Source: Platanthera guangdongensis (taxonomy: Eukaryota; Streptophyta; Magnoliopsida; Asparagales; Orchidaceae). From it: a DNA stretch of 64,000 nucleotides. The notes beneath the pieces were generated by a model. The model saw only the letters and a list, made by a program, of their open reading frames with translations. It was not told the origin of the DNA and did not search any database. A program made the translations under genes and the position numbers. Positions within the stretch are counted from its first letter, which is position 1. Every line of letters begins with the position of its first letter. Below, in pieces: positions 1 through 9,662 of the stretch. Location of the stretch: contig CM077162.1 in the NCBI GenBank assembly GCA_039583875.1, positions 56,509,675 through 56,573,674 of the forward strand, written 5' to 3'.

Positions 1-107
1 GCCGTCACTGACGGTTGCATTGCATTTAGATTCAGATTAGTGTGTCACTCCCGCACCTCCACCTTGAGTCGTAGGTTTTGGTGCACCCCGTAGCCTACCC
101 CACATCA
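1..107 (+). mobile_element. 3' end of a Ty3/gypsy LTR
   Basis: The first 107 bases match the last part of the LTR at 11703-13044. Both share the word tgcatttagatt, then gtgtgtca, then a run ending in tagcctaccc(c)acatca. The terminal CATCA is the usual end of the gypsy LTRs in this window. The rest of the element lies to the left of the window, so only the right border is visible. It sits upstream of the first visible VIPP1 exon, so it belongs to the preceding intron. Confidence 0.65.
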
Positions 108-684
108 TCTCCTCTAACGAGCAATCCCGCATAGGGCGGTTATGGCTCTATAGTATCTCCGTCATCGCCATCTACACCTCCGGCCACCTCCGAGCTAAGC
201 CCATAACATATTGTTAGCATGTTGATATATTATAAAATATAAATGATTATTTTAGGGTAGCTTAGGAAACTCTTGAAGTGATGGTTTCTGTTACCATCTG
301 AGGACATCAATGCAAATTATAATTTGGATATTTTATTTTGTTAAGAAACCATGTTTTTTATTTTTGTAGCAATGATGCTATCTAATGATTCTGCAAATCA
401 ACTGAGAGCTTTTTTATTAGAATTTAAATCATTGCTTGCTGATGGGAATCTTGTCCGTATGTACAACTTCCATGTGAATCATTTACAGACTGAATAATTT
501 ACAGTCTGTTCCATACTAATATTACAGAATCTCTAAGTTTCCATTTCCTTGTATTCTCATCCATTATATGCAGAAAAGAACTTCTGAATCTCTTAAATGA
601 AAGGCTCTTGCACGCCAAACTCTTGTTTCAGAGATTCCAATCTTTCTAATTTTTTCCATATTTTATTAATTGGTTTCCTTGAAG
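108..684 (+). other. VIPP1 intron sequence, 5' part (no gene seen)
   Basis: After the LTR end there is a GC-richer stretch to about 200, then AT-rich sequence typical of plant introns. It ends in a pyrimidine-rich tract and the acceptor ccttgaag at 677-684. I see no coding exon here: the VIPP1 residues expected before the exon at 685 are not encoded in 1-684 in any frame I read, so they must lie to the left. Confidence 0.5.
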
Positions 685-749
685 GTTTTAGCTTCTCAAA
701 AAAGGATGGAGAACAAGTATAAAGCTGCTCAACAAGCTTCTGATGATTG
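685..749 (+). CDS. VIPP1: VIPP1/IM30 (PspA family) internal exon a
   Basis: This 65-nt exon encodes 21 residues plus two bases of a split Trp codon, beginning VLASQK and continuing NKYKAAQQ. This is part of the long coiled coil of VIPP1, the chloroplast PspA/IM30 protein. VIPP1 forms rings and rods on the inner envelope and thylakoid membranes and is needed to maintain thylakoids. Borders are clear: acceptor ..gaag before GTT, donor gtaatt after TG. The 86-bp intron that follows (750-835) brings in the missing G of the Trp codon. N-terminal exons, including the transit peptide, lie outside the window. Identity rests on continuity with the next two exons and recognition of the family sequence. 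Confidence 0.9.
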
Positions 750-835
750 GTAATTTTTTCTCTATGTATGATGTTTATCATTAACCAAGTTAATTATTTT
801 CGTCAGGCAAAGAGTGGGCTATTTTTTTCTGCTAG

Positions 836-917
836 GTATCGGAGGGCTCAACTTGCTCTTGAGAAAGGAGATGACAATCTTGCTCGGGAGGCCCTTAAGC
901 GACGAAAGTCCTATGCT
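836..917 (+). CDS. VIPP1: VIPP1/IM30 internal exon b
   Basis: This 82-nt exon starts with the G that completes the split Trp codon, then encodes YRRAQLAL, EKGDDNLA, REALKRRKSYA. The segment is strongly charged and coiled-coil forming, as in the helical hairpin of PspA/VIPP1 proteins. The acceptor is ttctgctag and the donor is gtaggc. There are no stops or frameshifts, so the exon looks functional and unaffected by the transposon load beside it. It ends in phase 0, and the matching phase-0 exon is only found 55,753 bp downstream, at 56671. Confidence 0.92.
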
Positions 918-1420
918 GTAGGCATTTGTTCTAATTTTTGCTATACATATTTCAAAAATTATCTTCTGTAGTTTTATTTTTGGAAGAAAAACTTTTAATG
1001 CATAACATTAGTATCAAAATCTTTTGCAATGTCTACTCTTTGTTTTATCTTGTTTGCTTTCGGTGAAATCTTGTTCCATCACTGGGTTTTAAAAAAGTGA
1101 TGGATTCATGGATTAGCTCGGATCTTTCAAACAGCTATATTTTTTATGCATGCAAAAATTTATTAGCTTGAAGCTTGTGCTGAATTAATTAAAAGTTTCA
1201 AAATGGGCACGAGTGTTTCTTTATTTCATCCAGGTTTTTTTATTCATGCATCTAGTATATAGAAAGTGTAAATTATAACTACGTGTATTTATCTTGTTTT
1301 TTTATTTAGTCACACATTGGGTATGTAAATATAGATTTATACATTTCTTGTATAAATAAACCTTTAGTATCCTTGGAAAAACAAGTGCTACACAATTTTC
1401 CATCCGTTTTCTTTTGCTAG
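918..1420. other. AT-rich intron stretch, nothing recognised
   Basis: T-rich, low-GC sequence with no coding signal that I can support. It looks like the original 5' end of the VIPP1 intron before transposon insertion. Confidence 0.4.
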
Positions 1421-2213
1421 GTATCAGTGCCATGCGATCCTCTCGCCTAGCTCTTGCCGCACCCATTTTCTCTCGAGTGCCTGCTCTAATCGAGCTCCGG
1501 TCCCGTGGACTGCTCGTCTTATACTATTGAGTGCTGACTCTTGTTGAACTCCTACTTCCCTCTAGCCTATCCCCCGTCCGACCAATCTCCCCCATCGATC
1601 ATTTGCTATATTTCTTCGGTCGAGTACCTGTGTTGTCAACAACCACAACATTTGTAGATTTGATCGAGCTTGTTCCACGACCGGGCTCTTTACTCACGTT
1701 GATCTTAGCTCCGCTGCTCTGTCATCCTAATATTGAGTTTCATCTAGGTCAATGAAGTCATTGAAGGATGACTCCTGCTATGTTTGCTGCTTGGGCATCT
1801 TTTGGCCCTGCCTTCAAATTCTCCTCCCAAGGTTTCGTCAAGTTCGACACCTTCATTTGGGGAACTTCATGTCAGAACCGCATCTTGAGATTCTGCTAAA
1901 CTCGACACCTCCATTTGAGATACTACAAGTTCTAAAAGGTCTAATTGTAGACCTCTTGTTGTTCTCATCTTAAGGTCTCTTTTTTGGTCCCGTCTTTTGG
2001 ACCATTATTTTCCTTCAGGACTCCTCTTGAAGTTTTCATCCTCCCAATTTGGCCACCTCATCAGTTACTTGCGCATTACTCCAGCCATCTCATCCTCCCG
2101 AAGTTTGTGAGGGGCTTCACATAGTCACTATCCCTCCTGTTGGTCCTGGCAATTATCCTCAATGGGCTTGTGTGAAAGTAAAAATTAATTTTATCATATC
2201 TTAATATGCTACT
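1421..2213. other. Unidentified GC-richer stretch inside the intron
   Basis: Base composition changes sharply near 1421 (ctaggtatcagtgccatgcg) and the sequence becomes rich in CT and in words such as cctcccaa and cgacacc. The short open frames at 1531-1755 and 1752-1973 resemble no family I know. It is probably an old LTR or leader of an element adjoining the copia remnant that begins near 2440, but I found no matching partner copy in the window. Confidence 0.3.
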
Positions 2214-2214
2214 A

Positions 2215-2258
2215 AGATATATATATATATATATATAATCATATATATATATATATAT
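2215..2258. repeat. (AT)n microsatellite
   Basis: Two runs of alternating AT are separated by the interruption aatc, within an AT-rich block. It lies at the edge of the old copia remnant. Confidence 0.85.
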
Positions 2259-2439
2259 GATTTACCTTTTTTTTATAGAAATATCCTTAATATATATTTA
2301 ATTACAACAATCCCTTTATGATGGTGAGTATATATATCATCCAAACCCAACTTGTAACCTGATTCTAGGATCCCTTAGTGTTCTATTAGGATTCAACCGG
2401 TTGATTATTAATGCTCATGAATGATTGAAATCAATTTCC

Positions 2440-2617
2440 CTGGACTCCATCTTTTGTCTGATTGAAATCAATCTCAATATGCTTCGTTCTTTCATGAAAG
2501 ATATGATTTGATACAATGTGCATCACAACTTAATTGCCACATAACAACTTTATAGGTTCATTTAGGGGATATCCCAACTCGGTTAATGATTACTTGCACA
2601 TCAACATAGCTGTAGCT
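2440..2617 (-). pseudogene. copia RNase H C-terminal remnant
   Basis: Reading the - strand gives a copia-type RNase H tail containing ELGYP, CGN for the usual CDN, and the strong family motif HERTKHIEID. A stop codon and substitutions show it is dead. The hAT element at 2626 interrupts its upstream side, and the same reading resumes at 3972-3995. Confidence 0.65.
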
Positions 2618-3215
2618 ATGACCATCTATAAAGCACCGACACTCTCGGGGGGGGGGTCAACGTGTCCGTGTAGGACTCTCCGACACGCGTCCGACACGTC
2701 AACACGCTCGGACACGCGTGTCGGCGTGCCGACACGTTTTGGTCACACGGGACACTCGTGTCCCGCTGTTTTTTAAAACTCCCCGAGCCGCAGTTTGATG
2801 CCCATTTCTCCCGCAAGCGAAGGTCCTCTTCCTTCCGCAGATCAAGGGCATCAACGTTCCTTTCTCCATCTTCGTGCTCCGATTCTTCGTGCTCTCACTC
2901 CGTATTCCTCCGACGAAGATCGTCTTCCTCCTGCAGAGCTAGGGCATCGTCGTCTTTCCTGCTCTTTTCCCGCGAGATATAGGGCATCTTCGACTCTTTG
3001 TGCTCTCGCTGTTTTGAGCTCCAGGTTTGTCATCTTCTCATCTTGCTCTTGATTCCATCTCCAGGTTTCTCATCTTATCATCTTGCTTCCAGCTCCTGTT
3101 CTTCTTGCAGTTCCGATTCTTCTTGCTTCCAGCTCCAGGTATTCTTCCAGCTCCTGTTCTTCTTGCTATGAATATTTGTGGTGTCATTCTTCATTTCTTT
3201 GATTATAGTGTGACA

Positions 3216-3390
3216 AACGACAAATGAGCTTTTTAGATGAATTTCTTGTTATGTTCTTTTGGTTTATTTTAAAGGTGTTATGTATTGATTCTTTTTGGTA
3301 GGAACACCTACTTTTTTTTGTAGAATGTCTTCAAACAAGGATAGTAATAGTAACAAATGAGATTTTTGGATGAATTTCTTGTTATGTTCA
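3216..3390 (+). repeat. Direct repeat inside the deleted hAT
   Basis: The word acaaatgag-ttt-gatgaatttcttgttatgttc occurs at about 3218-3256 and again at 3353-3391 with a few mismatches. Such a pair is often left by the repair that creates internally deleted DNA transposons, but that origin is an inference here. Confidence 0.6.
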
Positions 3391-3404
3391 ATTCAAAGCA
3401 GATA

Positions 3405-3776
3405 TTCTATGGATCACAAAACTTGGTGGGTTGTTCAGGAGCAAGTGCTCCTATTCTACAAAGCTTAGCCTTAAAGCTTCTTGCACAACCATCATCATCA
3501 TCATGTGCGGAGAGAAATTGGAGTACATATTCTTTTGTGCACTCAATGAAGAGAAATAGAATGACACCAAAGCGTGCACAAGATCTGGTTTTCATACACA
3601 ACAATCTACGCCTACTTTCAAGAAAAAATCCACAATATACACAAGGAGAAACAAAGATGTGAGATATTGGCGGAGATGCTTTTGATACATTCAAAGATGT
3701 TGGTATGCTGAAAATTGCAAATCTCTCACTGGATGAGCCGGACATGAAATCGGTTGTTTTTTTAGATGATATATAA
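3405..3776 (+). pseudogene. hAT transposase C-terminal dimerisation domain remnant
   Basis: The + strand reads LALKLLAQPSSSSCAERNWS, then RAQDLVFIHNNLRLLSRK. This is the conserved hAT-family C-terminal dimerisation region, with the usual S-S-S-S-C-x-E-R-N-W core. The rest of the transposase (BED finger and the D,D,E catalytic part) is absent, and the frame breaks soon after the domain. It is closely related to the C-terminus at about 15190-15480 of the larger hAT nearby. Confidence 0.85.
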
Positions 3777-4367
3777 CATGTAAGTATGAGTATTACATTT
3801 TTATATGCCAAGTTTGTTCATTTCTTGTCTATTTATTAGTATTTTACATTTTTTATAATTATAAAGTATGAATTTAACAAACGTGTCCGAACGTGTCGAA
3901 TATTACTAGTTTAAGAGAATGGACGAGTCACGTGTCGTGTCGTGTCGCGTGTCGGTGTCGGTACAACATAGATGACCATAACTCTATACTCCACTCTAGG
4001 AAGCACAAACATGCCTATTTTAGGCGCTTCCCGTACCACGTGTTTTCGGTATGGGTACGCGCACCCGATGGACAGATACACTTATTAGGTATAATCCGCG
4101 CTTATTAGCTCCCGATCCCATGCCCTCCTGATTCCGTGTCATCTGAAGTCTGAAGCTCCTGATCCCTCTTAAAGCTCCTGATCCAGCCTGACGCGCCCGA
4201 TCCCGTGCCGTCAGAAAAATCCTTCCCCCGTCCGCTACCGTCCCCCGATTAGAAAAATCCCGCTCATGATTCGCTACTATCTCCCGATCTGTCGTCGTCT
4301 CCCGGTCGATCATATGTTCTTCTTTTCCGCGTTTCTTCTTCTTCTTTTTCGTTGCCTTTTTTGTTCC

Positions 4368-4468
4368 TGTTAGACGGGATTCGAAGACTTGATACCTCAA
4401 TAGAGGCCCAATGGTTTATTTAAAAATACATACAAAATTACATAATACAAGAACTAATATATCTTACA
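4368..4468 (-). repeat. 3' LTR of the short-LTR copia
   Basis: 101 bp running TGTTAGACGGGATT ... ATATATCTTACA on the + strand, matching 9547-9657 through the words gaagacttgat, cctcaatagagg and gtttattta. The polypurine tract lies just inside (ttgaaagagag read on the - strand, next to 4469). Confidence 0.85.
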
Positions 4469-4474
4469 CTCTCT

Positions 4475-5110
4475 TTCAAGTTGGGTCATGAGAACTACCA
4501 AAACCTAACTTGTTATATATAATTTCATTCTAACACCCGTAACTCTCTTAGTAAGAATATCTGCAACATGGTCTCCGATCTTCATATGACTTAGAGAAAT
4601 AAGTCCTTCATATTTTTCCCTCACATAATGACAATCGGCCTCAATGTGTTTTGCGCGTTCATGAAACACATGATTAGTAGCAATCTGTATCGCAGCTTAA
4701 TTGCCGCACCATAGGTAAGTGTGATCTTGATCAGGATACCCTATTTCACAAAGAGTCTGTTTGATCCACATGATCCTAGCAACAGTGTGAGACATGACTT
4801 GATATTCCGTTTCTGCAGTAGATTTGGCAACCGTGGTTTATTTCTTTCTCTTCCAAAGGACAAGATTTCCACCCATAAAGATAATGAACCCTCCAGTTGA
4901 CTTTAGAGTGGCTAAGAAGCCTGCCCAGTCAGTCATAACACGCTTTTATATTGGAATGACCTCGATTCTTGTACGATATCCCGGATCTTTCTTTATGTAT
5001 CCGACAATTCAGAGTACAGATTCCCATTGAGAGATAGTTGGAGTTGTCATGAACTGATTGGCCTTACTGCACATGCAATGCCAAGATGAGTCATGGTAAG
5101 GTATTTTTGT
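4475..5110 (-). pseudogene. copia RNase H remnant (short-LTR element)
   Basis: The - strand reads, in pieces, the copia RNase H domain: AETEYQ, LWCGN, HERAKHIEADCHYVREK, then a terminal ADILTKR. These are the usual RNase H and C-terminal motifs of copia pol. Stop codons interrupt the frame. It directly follows the RT at 5118-5947 and lies next to the 3' LTR, as expected. Confidence 0.8.
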
Positions 5111-5117
5111 TTTTTAA

Positions 5118-5947
5118 CTACTCTTTGATTTTTTTTCGGTGAATCAAATAGTTTGCTTTCAACATGAAGACCATTTCCCCCTGATTCAAGTGGAGAGCCC
5201 ATATAACCAATGTTAGGTACATCCCAAGGTCTGATAGAAGTTCAAGAGCATATTTACACTGATAAATAAAGATGATGTTAGCATCATCTGCAACTGCAAT
5301 GCCTAAGAAGTACCATAATGAGCCCAAATCCCTGGTTTGAAAGTTGGAGTGTAAAAATACCTTGAAATTTATTATCCATTTTGAATCACTTCTTGTAATA
5401 ACAGTGTCATCGACATGTACCACTAATATGATAGTACTTGCCGAAGAGTTCTGGTAAAAGTGAGACGAGTTTTTCGTACTCTTAGTAAGGCTGAACTGAG
5501 TGACTACAGATCAGAAACGAGCAAACCATGCTCGGGGAGATTGCTTCAATTCATATAACGACTTCTTGAGGTGACACACCTTGTTTCTCTCCCCCTCAAC
5601 AACAAACCTATGTGGTTGTTCCATGTACACCTCCTTGTCTAAAGACCTATGAAGGAAGGCATTTTTTTGTCCAATTGGTATAGGGGCCATTGGTGAGAGG
5701 TTGCAAGTTAGAGAAAGATACAAATGGAGGACATATTGACGACCGAAGCAAAAGTTTCCTCATAGTACACTCCATAAGTTTGAGCATAACCTTTGACAAC
5801 CAAGCGGACCTTCAAGCGATCATGAGAACCATCCACATTGACCTTGATAGAGTAAATCCATTTGCATCCAATAGCCCACTTGCCAGTGGGTAAAGAGAAC
5901 AAATTCCACGCTTGGTTAAGTTGAAGGGCCGTTAACTCATCTTGCAT
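5118..5947 (-). pseudogene. copia reverse transcriptase remnant
   Basis: Reading down the - strand, the N-terminal part contains NQAWNLF and GCKWIYSIK, and then LVVKGYAQ. The middle contains YELKQSPRAWFARF. The last part has HVDDTVITRSD, the RT active site (V-D-D), followed by DLGSLWYFLGI. The domain is broken into at least three frames. The two catalytic Asp residues survive, but the frameshifts make the protein non-functional. Confidence 0.85.
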
Positions 5948-6829
5948 AGCAGTTTCCCCGCCCGGATGAGCTTTGGAATCAACGTCAATAGATGGAAGAT
6001 GGTATTGATCAAGAGTGAAATATGAGAAGCCTATAATCCCTGAAAAGAATTAATAAATAGACAACTTCCTTTCTGTACTACAATGGATAGTTCCTGGCTG
6101 ATTGACAGGAGATCCACAGGCACATCAAAGTCTTCCTGAGGAACAGTCATCAGACTACCTGAGGAAGAGGTCGACAGAGGTGGAGTCATGAATGTACTAT
6201 CAGAAGGGCGACGAGTGTAAACCTTTCTCTAAATATTGCTAAGGAGGTCATCCAGAGTGATTGCAGCAGGATCTGGATGAGGAACCAAGATAGAATCAAG
6301 TGAAGAGTCATGAGGTGTGGATCCATGAGGAAGTTAAGAGTCAGATTCAAGGAAGGCAATATCTGAAGATATAATATATCTGTGGAGGTAAGGAGAATAA
6401 CATCAATATCGCTTAGTAGTGTGTGAATACCTAAAGAATATATATTTCAAGGAGCAATGATCTACTTTGGAGACAGATGGACGAGCATACCAAACGTAGC
6501 AAACACACCCAAAGACTCGTAAAGGTAGCAAGAGATTATGGTGGTCACGATAAAGAGTATGATATGGTGTTCCCCCTGAAGAATATGAGTGGGAAGACGA
6601 TTGATAAGATGTGCAACGGTAAGTACTACATCACCCCAGAAGTGTTTGGGTACGTGTTTATGATGAAAAATGGCCAGTGTGACCTCCGGGAGGTGACGAT
6701 TTTTTCTTTTTGCAACACCGTAATGCCTTTGTCAGAGAGAAAGTTAGATATGGACTGTGATAAGTATTCTCTACCATTATATGTACGAAGACACTAAAGA
6801 CGAACAAATAATTGAGTAAATATTTCATT
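5948..6829 (-). pseudogene. copia integrase C-terminal and linker remnant
   Basis: This stretch continues the - strand pol between the integrase core and the RT. Fragments such as YNGREYLS (the integrase catalytic Glu region) and DKGI can be read at the high-coordinate end. The rest is a poorly conserved linker with several stops. The + strand frame at 6477-6797 has no family signature and is taken as a shadow. Confidence 0.55.
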
Positions 6830-7331
6830 CTAAAAGTTTTGAAATATAGAAGTTAGCTCAGAACGATTTTTCATCAAGTATTCCCAAGTCATACGAGAGA
6901 AATCATCAATAAAAGTAACATAATATTTGTGTCCTAACAACCTTGAGACATGATAGTGTCCCAAAACATTAAAGTGAAGTAAATTGAACGGTTCAGTAAC
7001 ACGTACAACAAGACGAGGGATATAACTAACTCTGTGGAGTTTAGCAAATTGACAAGACTCATAGTTGAGTTGGGAAACATGCCCAAACTCTTGATACAAA
7101 CAACACATAAGTCATAACATGCACAGACAGATGGCCATGACGATAATGAAGATCCAAAAATTTGGTGGAAGCAACAGAACATGCCATATGTGAGACTTCA
7201 TCCAGGACATACACGCCACCACTCATCTTTCCTCTACTAATAATACGACTCGTCAGTATTCCTGAAAATACAATTAGAAGATGCGAAGGTAGCACTAAAT
7301 TTAAATTACAAATAAGCTTACTAATCGACAA
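6830..7331 (-). pseudogene. copia GAG-pre-integrase and integrase core remnant
   Basis: The - strand carries HYRHGHLS and later CESCQFAK-like sequence (the HH-CC zinc-binding part), then YYVTFIDDFSRMTWEYLMK, the integrase core around the second catalytic Asp. It is split over several frames. The order, GAG-pre-integrase then integrase upstream of RT, is diagnostic for copia rather than gypsy. Confidence 0.8.
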
Positions 7332-7541
7332 TAAGTTGTAAGCAGATTGAGGAATGTGAACAACCGATGATAGAATTATGCCGTGTCATATCACAGTCAC
7401 CAAACCCAACAATGGGTCCAATCGATCGATCTGCAACAATAATCAAAGACTCACTATGAGGTTTGTATGAGTGTAAGATACCTGAGGTGCTAGTAAGGTG
7501 ATTAAAAGCGCGCTTGAATATGCTAGCCATCGAATATGGCA

Positions 7542-7871
7542 CTATAAAGTGCATACTGATTGAATGATTTGTGTTACGGTAGCACTATGAGTTGGAGAAT
7601 CAATCTGAAGTGCTTGTAGGCGACGATACTCCTCAGATATTTCATCTATCTGCGGAATTCTAGATATTGAAGTGGTGTTAGCAAGGTACGCAGCTCGTGA
7701 TGATGGAGGAGGTTTGGAGGCCCAGTCAGGATTCCCATGTACAACCCAACAAGTATCCTTCGCGTGACCTCGACGCCCACAATGTTTGCATTGTTTCATG
7801 TCGGTGTCTCGACCACGTCTTGAGCGGCCTCCACGGTTACTCCCCCTTCCACCACGATAAGAAAGAGCCAT
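7542..7871 (-). pseudogene. copia gag nucleocapsid region with CCHC zinc knuckle
   Basis: A 109-residue open frame begins with an Arg/Gly-rich patch (RGGRGSNRGGRSRRG), followed by the zinc knuckle CKHCGRRGHAKDTC (C-x2-C-x4-H-x4-C) and WVVHG. This is the RNA-binding end of copia gag. It sits between the gag body at 7944-9012 and the protease/integrase region, which is the correct order. Confidence 0.85.
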
Positions 7872-7943
7872 CAGATCTCCAGAGGAAATACGTAGAGAAG
7901 ATGAGGTAGTGGTACTAGCTGTTTTGGCTTTGGTTAGACGATG

Positions 7944-9012
7944 TTACACACCAACAGTCTTTAGAGTGGAGGGAATTGCTAGCATTTCAGTCTTTGTTGT
8001 CAAGAAAATTGAATCAAATCCATTCAGTAGCCAAATTAATACAAGGTGCTCACGTTGAGCCTGACGCTCCTCCATAGTAGAAGGTATGTCCCAAAGATCC
8101 AAGATCTCATCAGTAAGAACTTTCCATTCAGCGAAATACTCAGTGACCGAGCGTGCCATTGTCCAGTTATGCCATCTTGGGAAAGAGTTCACCAAGGCGA
8201 GTGAGGTTGTTACCTAGGAGAACATCATATGTATGGTATCTTAGAGTTCCTTAGTGCTGTCACAGTTCTTACACATTTGTTGAACGAAGGGGGTTCATGG
8301 AGCTCAGTAGGAGAGCAAAAATTCGGCAATCATAACTGTACCAATATTCTTATTCTAAACTGCCTATTGATGCGGCACAGGAGTCCACCTGCCCGCCACC
8401 TTGGCATCACCACCAAGGGGCCCACCTGGAGTCAGCACCAGACGGCTTTATCAGGCCCGCGGGCCGTACACCCCAACCAGCTCTCCGCCATGACATCACC
8501 ACCATGCGGCAGGTTGTTGAGGTCAGGGCTCGATCCCCAGACCTCCTAGATAAGAGGCCTTCACCAGCGCTCTCATCACCAACTGAGCCGCGGCTCAGTT
8601 GGTGATGAGAGCGCTGGTGAAGGCCTCTTATCTAGGAGGTCTGGGGATCGAGCCCTGACCTCAACAACCTGCCGCATGGTGGTGATGCCATGACGGAGAG
8701 CTGGTTGGGGTGTACGGCCCGCGGGCCTGATAAAGCCGCCTGGTGCTGACTCCAGGTGGGCCCCTTGGTGGTGATGCCAAGGTGGCGGACAGGTGGACTC
8801 CTATGGCGCATCACCTATATTATGAGTTGGTAGTCAATTATGGTTGTGCATACTTCGTATACTCGATAGGGACATAGTATCCCCTTTTTCCACAATTGGA
8901 AGTTGGAGAAGGTCAGGATAGTAGTAACAAGTCTCACATTAGGAGAAAATGTATTGTTGGAATCCCCTATAGGTACGTTCGTCCGAGCAGTGCTCGTAAC
9001 AAAGGATCCCAT
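7944..9012 (-). pseudogene. copia gag body, split by the palindromic insertion
   Basis: The N-terminal piece at 8815-9012 has NVRLVTTILTFSNFQLWKKG-type sequence. The later piece at 7944-8195 reads VTEYFAEWKVLTDEI, followed by a QREHL..WLLNGFDS segment. These resemble the UBN2/gag capsid region of copia elements. The reading is cut by the 446-bp inverted repeat at 8368-8813 and by frameshifts. Confidence 0.7.
8368..8813. mobile_element. 446-bp near-perfect palindrome: head-to-head SINE-like dimer
   Basis: Two arms of exactly 223 bp (8368-8590 and 8591-8813) are inverted copies with about 6 mismatches by eye. They meet at gagccg|cggctc with no spacer. Reading outward from the centre, each arm starts with a tRNA-like head: an A-box-like GGCTCAGTTGG followed by GAGAGCGCTGG, then a B-box-like GGATCGAGCCC. 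Its ends are TGATGC..GCATCA and it is flanked by CCTAT at 8363-8367 and 8814-8818. It could be an inverted SINE dimer or a foldback element. Transcripts reading through it would form a long hairpin. Confidence 0.75.
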
Positions 9013-9217
9013 GAACTAGTTGTAAGGCACCAAGACGACAGAAGAAGATTGTTGTAGGCAGTCAGATGGAAGACACATCAAATGAGAGAAGATCGGCGGA
9101 CACCAAACAGGAGCAGAAGGCCGCTGTAATGGGTGAGCCACTGCATACATGTTTACAAGGAGCAGATCAGGATTAGGAAAGCAACAACATCACATGGAGC
9201 CAATCGACGGCAGTTGC

Positions 9218-9372
9218 GAGCACATGAGTTTAGGCACATGAGTTTTAGGCAAGGAGATTGGCGGCAGACTGCATCACCGCATGGAGTTGCGATAATGAAA
9301 CCAGGCATTGTGAGGCACATGAGTTTAGGCAAGGAGATTGGCGGCAGACTGCAATACCACATGGAGTTGGGA
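9218..9372 (-). repeat. Tandem duplication in the copia 5' leader
   Basis: The segment aggcacatgagtttaggcaa..gcggcagactgca..atggagttg occurs twice, about 78 bp apart. It lies in the untranslated leader between the primer site and gag of the short-LTR copia. Confidence 0.7.
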
Positions 9373-9534
9373 CACACACCCTTTTAGGTCACGGTGTCTT
9401 CAACGTGAGAAGAAGCGTCGTCGCCGACATCTTCAATCAACGACTTCGAGCAACATCATTTTTGTCGTCGATTCACGAGAGACATGAAAGAAGGGAGTGG
9501 CGCACAAGTGGCATGGAAGGAGTTATGCCCTAAC

Positions 9535-9546
9535 GCTCTGATACCT
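9535..9546 (-). other. Primer-binding site of the short-LTR copia
   Basis: On the - strand the bases just inside the 5' LTR read ggtatcagagc, the usual plant retrotransposon primer site complementary to the 3' end of initiator tRNA-Met. It fixes the element's direction. Confidence 0.75.
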
Positions 9547-9657
9547 CGTTAGACGCGATTAGAAGACTTGATCCCTCAATAGAGGTCAAAGGGTTTATTT
9601 ATATAGTAGGAGAGATACATACTGAATTACATAATACATGAGCTAATATATCTAGCA
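9547..9657 (-). repeat. 5' LTR of the short-LTR copia
   Basis: 111 bp, pairing with 4368-4468. Its terminal TG is mutated to CG on the + strand, while the other end is intact (tagca). The target duplication GTTCC follows at 9658-9662. Confidence 0.85.
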
Positions 9658-9662
9658 GTTCC

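Larger units (their letters stand above)
2626..3971 (+). mobile_element. Internally deleted hAT transposon, 1,346 bp
   Basis: The element is bounded by an exact 8-bp target duplication, ATGACCAT, at 2618-2625 and 3972-3979, the size typical of hAT. Its ends form imperfect terminal inverted repeats: ctataaagcaccgacac on the left, and on the right, read inverted, ctatgttgtaccgacac. Subterminal sequence is packed with cgtgtcg-type words on both sides, as expected for transposase binding. Only the 3' part of a hAT transposase gene remains inside. It sits in the RNase H region of the old copia. Confidence 0.85.
4368..9657 (-). mobile_element. Full-length Ty1/copia retrotransposon with very short LTRs
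   Basis: The element has LTRs of only 101 and 111 bp and a perfect 5-bp target duplication, GTTCC, at 4363-4367 and 9658-9662. Order along the - strand is LTR (9547-9657), primer site, gag, GAG-pre-integrase and integrase, reverse transcriptase, RNase H, LTR (4368-4468). This is copia order, with integrase before RT. The coding regions have many stops and frameshifts. It inserted into the 5' region of the large hAT and later received the palindromic element at 8368-8813. Confidence 0.9.

Noticed and set aside
6477..6797. 106-residue + strand ORF
   Set aside because: It lies antisense to the copia integrase region and shows no domain. The - strand reading has integrase motifs on both sides.
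8591..8670. A functional tRNA gene
   Set aside because: A-box- and B-box-like motifs are present, but the sequence cannot be folded into a full cloverleaf with a sensible anticodon arm and acceptor stem. The copy is part of a repeated 223-bp arm, so a SINE-like head is more likely.
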